43,538 nt of DNA. Origin: Bacillota bacterium. GTDB lineage: Bacteria; Bacillota_I; Bacilli_A; RFN20; CAG-826. Position numbers and translations under genes: made by a program. The notes beneath the pieces are model-generated. The model made no database searches. It had not been told where the DNA came from and saw only the letters and a list, made by a program, of their open reading frames with translations. The DNA lies in NCBI GenBank assembly GCA_023393065.1, contig JAEWMX010000010.1, forward strand, positions 1 through 43,538. Reading direction: 5' to 3'. Of this stretch, positions 25,252 to 33,868 are shown piece after piece; within the stretch, counting starts at the first letter, position 1; each line of letters starts with the position of its first letter.

Positions 25252-25973
25252 ACGCGCTCCTCAATAATCTTCGCGATTCGTTCTTTTGCTTCCTCATCAT
25301 GGAAATAATTGGTGATGGGAAGAAGATAGCCATACGTGATTAGCTTCTTGGCCTCATTTAAGTTTAAGCCGCGCGACATTAAATAAAAGAGGTGATCGTC
25401 GCTTAATTTTCCAACGACCGCAGCGTGCGAAGCCTCAACTTCATTTTCATCGATATTTAAGCGAGGATCGGCTTTGGCAATTGCCCCTTGATCAAAAACG
25501 ATGATCTTAGCATTTTGCTTGGTCTTGCTAAATTTTGCTCCGCGGACGATTTCGTTGGCACCGCTAAAAATAAGTCGCGAGGAATTGCGGGCCACGCCAT
25601 AGTTGTCCATCAACCCAAAAGTGTTCATCGCGAGATGATGAAAGTGCACATTGTATTTTTTATCATCTTGAGCACTCGAAAGTGCCGACAGCCGCCAGAC
25701 GCCACGGGCGTTGTTCCCGGCGAGATTAATGTCGATATTGAGATTAGCATTTCCGCTCGAAAAATCAGCCATGACAGCGAGTAATTCGCCGTTTTCTTCG
25801 ACTTTTGCAACGATTTTACTATTCTTGGCCTCGTTTAAATTAATAATATTCAAAGTTAGATTCGCGCCTTGTCCGACGCCGATCTCTATGCCATCAAAAT
25901 CATCCTTGAAGTCGATTAACAATCTTTCTTCGCGACAGTCTTCGATTGTGATTTTGCGAATGTTATTTGCCAT
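25248..25973 (-). CDS. sufD: SufD, short form
   Basis: A protein of about 241 residues, clearly homologous to the C-terminal half of SufD/SufB. It has a beta-helix-like centre and ends with ASHAAVVGKLSDDHLFYLMSRGLNLNEAKKLITYGYLLPI, the SufD C-terminal signature. Typical SufD is about 420-440 residues, so the N-terminal helical domain is greatly reduced. The ATG at 25973 (MANNIRKITIEDC) has AGAGG 9 nt upstream and overlaps sufC by 11 nt. It would pair with SufB and SufC2 in the scaffold. Confidence 0.88.
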   Translation of the reverse strand: MANNIRKITIEDCREERLLIDFKDDFDGIEIGVGQGANLTLNIINLNEAKNSKIVAKVEENGELLAVMADFSSGNANLNIDINLAGNNARGVWRLSALSSAQDDKKYNVHFHHLAMNTFGLMDNYGVARNSSRLIFSGANEIVRGAKFSKTKQNAKIIVFDQGAIAKADPRLNIDENEVEASHAAVVGKLSDDHLFYLMSRGLNLNEAKKLITYGYLLPITNYFHDEEAKERIAKIIEERV

Positions 25974-26790
25974 CGCGAATCGCCTCTTTGGTGGCGCACA
26001 CGCCAATCGACACCGAACTCATTGCCGGATCTTCTTTTTCAATATCGATGCCTAATTCAGTTTTGATCCATTCGTATCCCTGAGTATCTATTTTTTGAAT
26101 GATTTCCGGACCGCCTTCAACGGCAATCTTGCCATTGACCATGACGATAGTGCGGTTTAGGTTAATCATGTTGTATAGGCGAGCGTAATGAGAGACAACC
26201 AAAAAGCCGCGCCCTTTTTCTTGCTCTTCACGAATCGCATTAGCGACGACGGTCATGGCGTCGATATCAAGGCCGGAGTCGATTTCGTCGAGCAGAGCGA
26301 AACGCGGTTCGAGCAAAATCATCTGCAAGATCTCATTGCGTTTTTTCTCGCCTCCTGAAAAACCGACGTTGAGAGAGCGATTGGCCATTTCAAAAGGAAT
26401 CCCCATCTTTTTATATGTGGAATCCAAAAGGCGATAGAATTGAAATAAAGATAAGGGTTTTTGCCGACGAGCGTTGATTGATGCTCTTAAAAAATCTGCG
26501 TTGACGACACCAGCCACTTCACTCGGATATTGCATACCGAGAAAGAGACCGGCTTTCGACCTTTCATCGACTGGCATCGCTAAAAGATTTTCGTCGTTTA
26601 GAAAGATTTGACCGCTGGTGATTTTATATCTGGGGTTGCCCATAATCGCCTGCAATAGAGTTGATTTACCGTGGCCGTTTGGGCCGAGCAAAGCAATCGT
26701 TTCGCCGCTTCTGGCAGTGAGGCTCACGCCTTTTAATATTTCTTTATCTTCCACGTTTACGTGGAGATCGACTATTTTAAGAACATCCAT
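25963..26790 (-). CDS. sufC: Fe-S cluster assembly ATPase SufC
   Basis: A 275-residue ABC-type ATPase. Walker A is GPNGHGKSTLLQAI, the signature is GFSGGEKKRNEI (the KKRNE form is typical of SufC), and Walker B is FALLDEIDSGLDIDA. It drives conformational change in SufBCD. A good ribosome binding site (AGGAGA) precedes the ATG. It is the first gene of the suf operon; the promoter at 26816-26844 carries a palindrome. Confidence 0.96.
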   Translation of the reverse strand: MDVLKIVDLHVNVEDKEILKGVSLTARSGETIALLGPNGHGKSTLLQAIMGNPRYKITSGQIFLNDENLLAMPVDERSKAGLFLGMQYPSEVAGVVNADFLRASINARRQKPLSLFQFYRLLDSTYKKMGIPFEMANRSLNVGFSGGEKKRNEILQMILLEPRFALLDEIDSGLDIDAMTVVANAIREEQEKGRGFLVVSHYARLYNMINLNRTIVMVNGKIAVEGGPEIIQKIDTQGYEWIKTELGIDIEKEDPAMSSVSIGVCATKEAIRDGK

Positions 26791-26815
26791 GTTATCTTCT
26801 CCTAAAATCTATCAT

Positions 26816-26844
26816 ATTGTATATTAATCAATATACATATTCAA
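26816..26844 (-). promoter_or_regulatory. suf operon promoter containing an operator-like palindrome
   Basis: Minus strand: TTGAAT (26839-26844), 17-nt spacer, TACAAT (26816-26821). Almost the entire spacer and the start of the -10 box are occupied by the inverted repeat GTATATT-aatc-AATATAC (26819-26836 on the plus strand), two perfect 7-bp arms. A dimeric regulator bound there would block RNA polymerase. Confidence 0.65.
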
Positions 26845-27037
26845 ATAGAACGATAAGAACTTGTCATTACAAAAGTACAAATTCAAGAATTTTCGGATTT
26901 TTCATAAAATCCAAAAAAGAGGGCGCTAATTTTTCAAGGATCAAGAGTGAATATTGATAATTTGCTTGTTGTATTAATAATATTAATGTAATAGAATATT
27001 CGTGCTATGTTCAGGCTTAGGAGGGAAACAACTACTT

Positions 27038-28993
27038 ATGAGAAAAAGTAAGATTACGCTCGGAATAGTAGCTGGATTACTCAGTACCTTTGCTTTAGCC
27101 GCTTGTGATGGTCCGACATTTTCCGGCGACGGATATGTTTTAACCTATACGGGCGCTAATGGCCAAGAGTATCACTACACCGCTGAAGAATTGTTTGATT
27201 CATATTTACAAACAACTAGCGGTGCATCGTCGCTCTTTGATTCGGTTTATAAAGTCCTTGTTCGCAACTACTTTATCACCGATGACACAGAGGGCGGAGG
27301 TATTGACACTTATCCAGATATTAAGAAAGGTGCCGACAACGACGTCGCAGGCGTCAAATCAAAGGCGGAATCAGCCGCTGATGATAATGGCACAAAATAT
27401 GACGACGAGTTCGAGAAACAACTCGATACTTACGGCGTCGAAGATGAAGACGAACTTTGGGAGCACTTCGCTTATCAACGAATGACCACCGAATTCGAAG
27501 ATCAATTCTACGAAAGAAACATCGATTTTATTCGCGATGCGAAAAAAGAAGCGGCTGAAAATGACTTGAAATTCAGCGGTTATCTCGAGAAGATGACTCC
27601 GTATCACGTTCGCCACATCCTCGTTAAGGTTAGCGCGAGCGCTAATGCGCTATACAATTCGGAGATTACCGAAGCTGAAGCTAAAAAGCTCGCCAACGTC
27701 GGCGAAAACCTCGCCCTCGGTATTGAAACCTTTGGTTCGCTGGCCCAACTCTATTCGGAAGATACCGGCTCAGCTGAGAAATTCGGCGATCTCGGCATCA
27801 TGTCGAAGAGCACGTCATTTATTAACGAATTTAAATTAGGCGTCTATGCCTACGAAGCGATTAATAACAGCACGACGCTATCGGAAGCTAAAGACGGACT
27901 CGGTATCAGCGATGAGATGAGCGCCGACTATGTCAGCGCCACGGGCTCCAATAAAATTGGCACGATACCCTATGAAGCTTTCTTAAGGCTTGATGAATAC
28001 TCCGACATTACGAAAGACGCTGACTTCTTTGAAGTCAATGACAACGATGCCTACTATTATCCGCGCAACGTTTTGTTTAACAAGTACTTCAACCGCCATG
28101 ACATCTCGGTCGTCACACCGAATTCATTGCCTCTTGTCCCCGGCACAATCGTCGTCGGTGGCGATGGCGTCGGCAAAATCCAAGACGAAGATTTCGTCGG
28201 TACTTTCAATGCCACATACAACGCGATGTCAGGCTTTAAACACGTCCCTGGACTCGATCTCGATGTCAACGGCGATTCGTTCGTCGATGTTAACGATAAA
28301 GTCTTGACCACCAAAGATGGCAAAGTCGTCTTAGCGGTCCGCGGCGGCACAAGCGGTGACTCTGGCTATCAAGGTTTCCATTTCATCGTCGTCGAAAGAA
28401 GCGCTTTTGATGATACGACCAACAACGTTTCGTTAAGCGACTACTACACGACTAAATATCCTACTCAAAAAGATTATCCAACCTACACCTCGACTGATCC
28501 TGAATATGTCGAAGGCGCCAACAACTATAAGCCGACCTATGTCAATTTCCTCGATCAACAAATCAAGGATTACAAGAGCCGCGCTGAATCCGTCGAAGGC
28601 GAAATCAAAGGCTTCGATTCAAATCTTAAATATTTCATTTACGAAAAGCTATTGACGACCGTCAATGCCGAAACCGGTAATCCATACATTAAATTTGGCG
28701 AGCCGATTTCCTATGTCAATAGCCATGGCGATAATGTCACGATCGACTTAAAATCCGCTATCGATACGTGGATTGATGCCACGCGCAACGAAGCCGATTA
28801 CAATACGAGAATCGCTTGGGAAGACACATGGGACAGCTATGTTGAATTCCTAGAACAGCAATACGCGCTGCGCGCATCGAGCAAACTATTGAGCGAAACA
28901 TGCGCCATCGAATATCAAAGAACCGCCAATACGGCCGATTCCAAAACGGCTGCATTGTGGGTAAAGGGAGGAGCTTGCAACAATGGTAAATAA
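27038..28993 (+). CDS. Large PrsA-like foldase lipoprotein (PpiC-type prolyl isomerase)
   Basis: A 651-residue predicted lipoprotein. A signal peptide with lipobox LAAC is processed at Cys23. The first about 180 residues have the SurA/PrsA N-terminal helical look. A parvulin domain follows at about residues 190-320, beginning YHVRHILVKVSAS and including FGSLAQLYSEDTGSAEKFGDLGIMSKST (the GGDLG-like motif). The rest is Asp/Asn-rich and extended with no family I can name. It is about twice the length of PrsA. PrsA-type proteins fold secreted proteins on the outer face of the membrane. The ATG at 27038 has AGGAGGG 12 nt upstream. The stop overlaps the next lipoprotein by 11 nt. Confidence 0.85.
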   Translation: MRKSKITLGIVAGLLSTFALAACDGPTFSGDGYVLTYTGANGQEYHYTAEELFDSYLQTTSGASSLFDSVYKVLVRNYFITDDTEGGGIDTYPDIKKGADNDVAGVKSKAESAADDNGTKYDDEFEKQLDTYGVEDEDELWEHFAYQRMTTEFEDQFYERNIDFIRDAKKEAAENDLKFSGYLEKMTPYHVRHILVKVSASANALYNSEITEAEAKKLANVGENLALGIETFGSLAQLYSEDTGSAEKFGDLGIMSKSTSFINEFKLGVYAYEAINNSTTLSEAKDGLGISDEMSADYVSATGSNKIGTIPYEAFLRLDEYSDITKDADFFEVNDNDAYYYPRNVLFNKYFNRHDISVVTPNSLPLVPGTIVVGGDGVGKIQDEDFVGTFNATYNAMSGFKHVPGLDLDVNGDSFVDVNDKVLTTKDGKVVLAVRGGTSGDSGYQGFHFIVVERSAFDDTTNNVSLSDYYTTKYPTQKDYPTYTSTDPEYVEGANNYKPTYVNFLDQQIKDYKSRAESVEGEIKGFDSNLKYFIYEKLLTTVNAETGNPYIKFGEPISYVNSHGDNVTIDLKSAIDTWIDATRNEADYNTRIAWEDTWDSYVEFLEQQYALRASSKLLSETCAIEYQRTANTADSKTAALWVKGGACNNGK

Positions 28994-30647
28994 GAAAAAA
29001 GGATTACTCCTCACTCTCGTTGCCGCTTCGGCATTTATCTTAACTTCATGTAATGAAGTAACCGCTCTTCCGAAGTTCTACGAAGATCCAATCATCATCA
29101 ACAACGATGGCACCAAGACTGATGTTTACCAAAACATCATGTCACTTATTTATGACGCTTTGACCAGTTCGTCTGACAATCCGAAAAAAGTTCTCGATGA
29201 GATGATGCATGTCATCGCCGTCGATCAATTCGGGTCGTTTGCCGAAGTTGAGGAATTAGCGGCCAAGGATGCCAATGCCGCCGAAGTTCGGAGTTTCATT
29301 GATGCTCACGCTAATGTTTATCGCGATGAAAACGACACCGAAGGTGAAAAAGTCGCCAACGAATTCGCTCGCCTCGTCCACTTCAAGGATACGATGGATT
29401 ATCGCATCAAAGAAGTGTTCCATGACGCTGCGACCGGTGGATCCTATTCAAAGCGGAGCCGTTTTGATGAAGAAAAATACGCCGTCAGCCTCGCGGGTGA
29501 CCTCTACGACATCGAAGGTGTCTTTGAAGACGCGACAATCTGGTATAAAGACGTTCTTATCACTCCAGATGTCGAAGTCGAAGAAATCGTCAACTTCATT
29601 CACATCGATCGCTATCAAGATTACATCGAACGCGGTATCTTACCGCGCCTATATCGCGAAAAACTCGTCGAACAATTCTTATACGACACCAATTATTCTT
29701 CTCTCGGTCGCACTTATGCCCGCGAAGTCGAATACATAAAGATCGTAAATAACGAGGCCTATCCAAGCGCTGCCAAATCGCTCATCAATGCCTTTGTTGA
29801 CAAATACATTTTAGATGTCAACGCCACCGATGAAGTCGACTTTGAAGTGCTCGCTAACGCCTGGCGCGGAATCGACCTTTCCCCCGCCGCTGTCACTTTG
29901 CTTGAGACAGCCTTCCCGAGCGCCAGCGTGCCGGTGACTGATGCCGATGTCATCGCTCAACTCGATGGTCCGACGAGCTATTACCCGCAAACGCAATTTG
30001 GTTCAATCGCCAAAGATTATCTCAAGATCACCGATGATCGCTTTACTAACGACACCGGTATCGAAGCCGACTTTACTAATAACAACGCCTACACCAAGCA
30101 AGTCGGTTTAACAATTAAGTCCGATTCCTTAAAACTCGAAGACTACACCAACGACGGCTGGTATGTGAAAAGCGGCGGTCTGAGTGAGCTTCCCGAAGCT
30201 ATTCGCTCTCGCCTATTCAATATCAATGTCGCCAATGAAGTCGATAGCACTGAGGAAGAAGATGCCACGCACAATTACGAGTCTGGCCAATACGTCCGCA
30301 ATCTCCGCGGCGAATACTATTTGACGCCGACGACTTCCGAACAGGGCACCGATGTCCGCAAAGATAACTTTGTTATCTACGACATCTCGAGTTCTACTTA
30401 TTACATCATCAAAGTCAAAGAAGCCGTTTCGACTTCCAAGCTCTCCCGTTTGAGCGATTCGAGCTATCCGACTTTGGAACGCGAAGACATCGCCAAAGAA
30501 GTCACGCACGTGTTGTCGGCTAAGGATTCATATATCAACAACGCTTATGAATCGTACATCAAGCTCTATAGCGTTATGTATCACGACACCACCATTTACG
30601 ATTACTTCAAGGAACAATTCCCTGATCTCTTCGATGATGAAGATTGA
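28983..30647 (+). CDS. Lipoprotein of unknown function, partner of the PrsA-like foldase
   Basis: A 554-residue predicted lipoprotein with a hydrophobic signal and the lipobox LTSC (Cys23). The rest is mostly helical and acidic with no parvulin motif. Its general composition resembles the SurA/PrsA N- and C-terminal regions around a missing catalytic domain, so it may be a chaperone-like paralogue, but I cannot assign a family. The ATG has GGAGG-like sequence close upstream inside the end of the foldase gene, and the two genes overlap by 11 nt, so they are made together. It ends with an acidic DDED tail and a TGA stop. Confidence 0.75.
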   Translation: MVNKKKGLLLTLVAASAFILTSCNEVTALPKFYEDPIIINNDGTKTDVYQNIMSLIYDALTSSSDNPKKVLDEMMHVIAVDQFGSFAEVEELAAKDANAAEVRSFIDAHANVYRDENDTEGEKVANEFARLVHFKDTMDYRIKEVFHDAATGGSYSKRSRFDEEKYAVSLAGDLYDIEGVFEDATIWYKDVLITPDVEVEEIVNFIHIDRYQDYIERGILPRLYREKLVEQFLYDTNYSSLGRTYAREVEYIKIVNNEAYPSAAKSLINAFVDKYILDVNATDEVDFEVLANAWRGIDLSPAAVTLLETAFPSASVPVTDADVIAQLDGPTSYYPQTQFGSIAKDYLKITDDRFTNDTGIEADFTNNNAYTKQVGLTIKSDSLKLEDYTNDGWYVKSGGLSELPEAIRSRLFNINVANEVDSTEEEDATHNYESGQYVRNLRGEYYLTPTTSEQGTDVRKDNFVIYDISSSTYYIIKVKEAVSTSKLSRLSDSSYPTLEREDIAKEVTHVLSAKDSYINNAYESYIKLYSVMYHDTTIYDYFKEQFPDLFDDED

Positions 30648-30672
30648 TAGATAAGGGCGACAAAACTATAAT
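30644..30672 (+). promoter_or_regulatory. Near-consensus sigma-A promoter of the HIT gene
   Basis: TTGATA (30644-30649), exactly 17 nt, then perfect TATAAT (30667-30672). The -35 box overlaps the stop codon of the upstream lipoprotein gene. Transcription would start near 30679, inside the hairpin at 30675-30698. Confidence 0.8.
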
Positions 30673-30674
30673 AT

Positions 30675-30698
30675 AAGGAGGATGGAAACGTCCTCCTT
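30675..30698 (+). terminator. GAAA-capped hairpin between the lipoprotein and HIT genes
   Basis: AAGGAGGATG / CGTCCTCCTT is a 10-bp stem (one G-U pair) closed by a GAAA tetraloop and followed by TTCTC. It may end transcripts from the lipoprotein genes, although the T-run is short. The HIT promoter starts transcription within it, so the HIT mRNA would lack part of the 5' arm. Confidence 0.55.
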
Positions 30699-30722
30699 TC
30701 TCATATCTCTGGAGGTAAGTCA

Positions 30723-31145
30723 ATGAATAATCTCGATTGTGTCTTTTGCAAAATTATCCGCGGTGAAATCCCGGCCACGAAAATTTATGAAGATGACGAT
30801 GTGATGGCCTTTCTTGACATCTCGCAAGTCACGCCCGGTCACGCATTGGTCGTCCCGAAACGCCACTATCCGAATTATGTCGCGACCCCAAAGACAGTCA
30901 TGCACAAAGTGATGGATGTCGCCCAGCGCGTCGCCCAAGCCGACATCACGATGCTCGGCGCTAAAGGCGTCAATATTCTAACTAACATAAACAAAGAAGC
31001 CGGACAAGTCGTCATGCATTTTCACGTCCATGTCATTCCCCGATACATCGCCGATGAAGGCTTTCAAATTACGATGCTTAAAAATCGCCGACTCGCTGAA
31101 TTAAATCTTCCGATGTTAGCTACCGAAATTAAAAAAGGTCTCTAA
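30723..31145 (+). CDS. hit: HIT family (HinT-like) nucleotide hydrolase
   Basis: A 140-residue histidine-triad protein. The N-terminus DCVFCKIIRGEIPATKIYEDDDVMAFLD is typical of HinT, including the two Cys of the zinc-like site. The catalytic triad is HFHVHVIPRY. It hydrolyses AMP-linked phosphoramidates. A GGAGG ribosome binding site precedes the ATG. In B. subtilis hit also lies near prsA, so the proximity to a PrsA-like gene is a conserved theme. It has its own strong promoter and a terminator. Confidence 0.94.
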   Translation: MNNLDCVFCKIIRGEIPATKIYEDDDVMAFLDISQVTPGHALVVPKRHYPNYVATPKTVMHKVMDVAQRVAQADITMLGAKGVNILTNINKEAGQVVMHFHVHVIPRYIADEGFQITMLKNRRLAELNLPMLATEIKKGL

Positions 31146-31166
31146 GTCGACCTTAACGCAAAAAAT

Positions 31167-31192
31167 AAGCAAGGAAATTCCTTGCTTTTTAT
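31167..31192. terminator. Bidirectional terminator between hit and the EAL-domain gene
   Basis: AAGCAAGGAA-A-TTCCTTGCTT (31167-31187) with T-rich tracts on both strands. Serves hit on the plus strand and the REC-PAS-EAL gene, whose stop is at 31189, on the minus strand. Confidence 0.93.
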
Positions 31193-33675
31193 TTGTTTAA
31201 TTTTTCGATGAACGGAATGGTGTCTTCCTCGTTGAGGGGACGGCTGAAATAATAACCTTGGGCCCGATCGCATCCATATGCGACGAGATAATCCTTCTGA
31301 ATTTCTGTTTCAACGCCTTCGGCGACGACCGTATAACGGAGTTTTTGACCAAGAGAAATGATATCTTTAGTGATGGCTTCGTCAATGTTGATGAGTTCGA
31401 TGCCGTCCATGAACGCCTTATCGATTTTGATGCTGTTGATGTTGATGGCAAGAAGTCGGTAAAGCGATGAGAAGCCAGTGCCGAAATCATCGATGGCAAC
31501 GCGCACGCCACGTTCCATCAGCCTGCCTAAGATCGAATTGATTTCCTGATAATTGGAGGCAAAAACCGATTCGGTCAGTTCAATCCAGATTTTTTCGGGT
31601 TTGACACCTATCTCTTTGATTATTTCAAAGAATTTCTTAGCAAAATGCTCTTCGAGCAGCTGTATCGCTGAAATATTAATTGAGACAGACATATCTTCAT
31701 ATCCCAAATTGTGTAACTTCTTTAAGAAGATTAGCGATTTGCGAACGATCATCTCTCCGAGGGGAATGATGAGTTTTGTCCTCTCCATCAAAGGAATAAA
31801 CGAAAGCGGGGGGACGATGCCGAGATGTTGGCTATTAAGCCTGACTAAAGCTTCAAAACCGCACACCTTATTGGCTTTTAAATCAATGATTGGTTGATAC
31901 TGAAGGAAGAGCCGTTCGGTATTGACGCCACTAGCGATTTCCGTCAGTTCTTGTTGAATATGTTTCTCGCGATTGATTTCGTTTTCCATCTCGATGTCAA
32001 AAAAGACATAGTGAATGGGTCGTTCATCGTTAATATAAGCTCTTTCGCTCGCGAGGAGCAGATTCTTTAAAATCGTATCGACTTCGTGGGGTTTACTCGT
32101 CGCTGGCAGCTCATAGATGCCGACACCGCAGGAAATGCGCTCCATCATGATAATCGGTTCGATAATTTCGACGATGCTATTATACAATGTCAATAAGTCT
32201 TCCTTGCTCTTATAATTTTTAACATAAAAGGTGAGGCGATTCTCGTGCGTCAAAAAGAGCTTGCAATGATCGCAGGCAATTTTTTTAAGATCCTCAGCAA
32301 TTTTTTTCATCATCTCCTGCGAGTAGTGATAGCCGTGGACGGAGGTGAGGGTTTGCACCGAATTGAGATTGACGACGAGCAATGCTCGTTTTTTGATTGT
32401 TCTATGCTTAAATTCTTCTTCTAATAAATGCTCGAGGTAATTGCGATTCAATAACTCAGTCCATTCATTATAGTCATTTTTATGCTGCAAAGTTTCTTCT
32501 AGCTGCTTCTGGGCTGAAATATCGATGACGATGCCTTCGAGAGCTTCGACGTTGCCATCTTTGTCATAGATGGGTTCACCGAGTTCATAGACCCATTTCC
32601 ATTCGCCGCCCTTGGTAACAATTTGGTAGGAATGGCGAAACTTTTCTTGATTTTTAACAACTTTCTTCCATTTTTCCCAAACCACATCTCGATATGGCGG
32701 CGCGATCGCATCGTTGTATGATAGGTCGCGGTTATTCAGAAAGCTTTCGGCCTCGTAGCCGGTGAGCTCTTTCGATCCGCTTGAAACATATGACATCGTC
32801 CAATTTCTATCGTATTTACAGCGATACGCCAATCCGGGGATGTGAGAGAGCAAAACCGCTTTGCTGCGCTCGCTTTCTTTTAATTCTTCTTCAATTTTCT
32901 TACGATCGGTAATATCTTCAATTAACGAAAGGTGCGAAAAAGTATTTTCGTCGTCGGTCTTGATGGCCGAAACGAGCATGTTGACCCACACCGGCGTGCC
33001 GTCAGGTTTTACGTAGCGTTTTTCACGGACATAACTTGAGATTTCGCCGCGGATTAGACGGTCGTAATACACTTCGCTAATCCTTAAATCATCGGGGTGC
33101 GTAATCGTCCGCCAATCATAGGTGTGAAATTCAGAAAACTTGCGGCCGATAATTCTTTCGTAAGCGGGGTTGACTCGAACAAAAATTGGGTCGTAGTTTT
33201 TGCTCTTTTTATCTAATCTGGTTATCGAAATGCCAAACGGCGCCTCATTAAAAAGAAGGTCAAACAGCGAATTTGTGTCGCTCATTTTTCTGACGAGATC
33301 AACTTGATTGGCGATTTCCATTTGCATCTTAACGGTGATGCGAAGCGATTCGGGATTAATCGGCTTTTTCAGAAAATCAATTTTGCCAAAATCGCGGCTA
33401 TAAGCCATTTTGGCGAATTCTTCGTTCTTAGAGATGATGATGACGCGAATGTCACTATATTTTTCGGTCATCTTCAAGTGGGCGAGGAGATGATAGCCCG
33501 ACATCTCCGGAAGATCAACGTCTAAAAATACTAAGCGGATATCCTCATATGTTTCAAGGTGTTGGAGCGCCTCGTAGATATTATTGACGAGTAAGACAAA
33601 ATTATCGGTCAGATTGCTTTTGATGGTCTCGCAATCAAGTTCAGAATTAGATACGACAAGAATTTTTTCTAGCAT
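31189..33675 (-). CDS. REC-PAS-PAS-GGDEF(degenerate)-EAL c-di-GMP phosphodiesterase
   Basis: An 828-residue soluble signalling protein. Domains in order: response-regulator receiver (about 1-120, phospho-acceptor D52 in LVFLDVDLPEMSG, Lys in FLKKP; the usual acidic pair after strand 1 is replaced by Ser-Asn). Two PAS/PAC domains (about 130-270 and 275-400) follow. A GGDEF domain (about 410-560) has THENR in place of the signature, so cyclase activity is unlikely. An EAL domain (about 580-828) keeps FEALVRL, Asn in SINIS, ELTES, IDDFGTGFSS, KIDKAFM, AEGVET and QGYYFSRPL, so c-di-GMP hydrolysis is expected. The ATG at 33675 has GAGG 5 nt upstream. It follows the surface-assembly operon but is separated by a terminator. 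Confidence 0.9.
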   Translation of the reverse strand: MLEKILVVSNSELDCETIKSNLTDNFVLLVNNIYEALQHLETYEDIRLVFLDVDLPEMSGYHLLAHLKMTEKYSDIRVIIISKNEEFAKMAYSRDFGKIDFLKKPINPESLRITVKMQMEIANQVDLVRKMSDTNSLFDLLFNEAPFGISITRLDKKSKNYDPIFVRVNPAYERIIGRKFSEFHTYDWRTITHPDDLRISEVYYDRLIRGEISSYVREKRYVKPDGTPVWVNMLVSAIKTDDENTFSHLSLIEDITDRKKIEEELKESERSKAVLLSHIPGLAYRCKYDRNWTMSYVSSGSKELTGYEAESFLNNRDLSYNDAIAPPYRDVVWEKWKKVVKNQEKFRHSYQIVTKGGEWKWVYELGEPIYDKDGNVEALEGIVIDISAQKQLEETLQHKNDYNEWTELLNRNYLEHLLEEEFKHRTIKKRALLVVNLNSVQTLTSVHGYHYSQEMMKKIAEDLKKIACDHCKLFLTHENRLTFYVKNYKSKEDLLTLYNSIVEIIEPIIMMERISCGVGIYELPATSKPHEVDTILKNLLLASERAYINDERPIHYVFFDIEMENEINREKHIQQELTEIASGVNTERLFLQYQPIIDLKANKVCGFEALVRLNSQHLGIVPPLSFIPLMERTKLIIPLGEMIVRKSLIFLKKLHNLGYEDMSVSINISAIQLLEEHFAKKFFEIIKEIGVKPEKIWIELTESVFASNYQEINSILGRLMERGVRVAIDDFGTGFSSLYRLLAININSIKIDKAFMDGIELINIDEAITKDIISLGQKLRYTVVAEGVETEIQKDYLVAYGCDRAQGYYFSRPLNEEDTIPFIEKLNK

Positions 33676-33695
33676 CAACACCTCGATTGAAGATC

Positions 33696-33712
33696 TTTTG
33701 TAATTTACAAAA
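33696..33712. promoter_or_regulatory. Palindrome upstream of the REC-PAS-EAL gene (candidate operator)
   Basis: TTTTGTAA-T-TTACAAAA is a perfect 8-1-8 inverted repeat 21 bp before the start codon. On the minus strand a weak promoter, TTGTTT-17 nt-TACAAA, would have its -10 inside it. Confidence 0.4.
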
Positions 33713-33826
33713 ATCTGATAAACAATTAATAAACTAAATGTAAACGACTATCGAATCAATATTTATAATAATATAAATAACCAAAAACTTTAAACGATTA
33801 ATGAAATAATTTTCAATAATTAATAA

Positions 33827-33848
33827 AAATGGCGATTAATCGCCATTT
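33827..33848 (-). terminator. Terminator of the c-di-GMP surface-assembly operon
   Basis: A perfect 9-bp stem, AAATGGCGA / TCGCCATTT, with a TTAA loop and a T-rich tract after it on the minus strand. It follows the nucleosidase-fold gene. Confidence 0.88.
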
Positions 33849-33868
33849 ATTGAAGTTTTAATTGATTG

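Noticed and set aside
26895..26912. Inverted repeat GGATTTT-tcat-AAAATCC between sufC and the foldase gene.
   Set aside because: It is AT-rich and has no T-run or clear promoter overlap; probably chance in an AT-rich spacer.
30682..30726. A 14-codon reading frame (METSSFLISLEVSQ) ending at the HIT start, possible leader peptide.
   Set aside because: Its AAGGAGG touches the ATG with no spacing, and the sequence is better explained as a hairpin.
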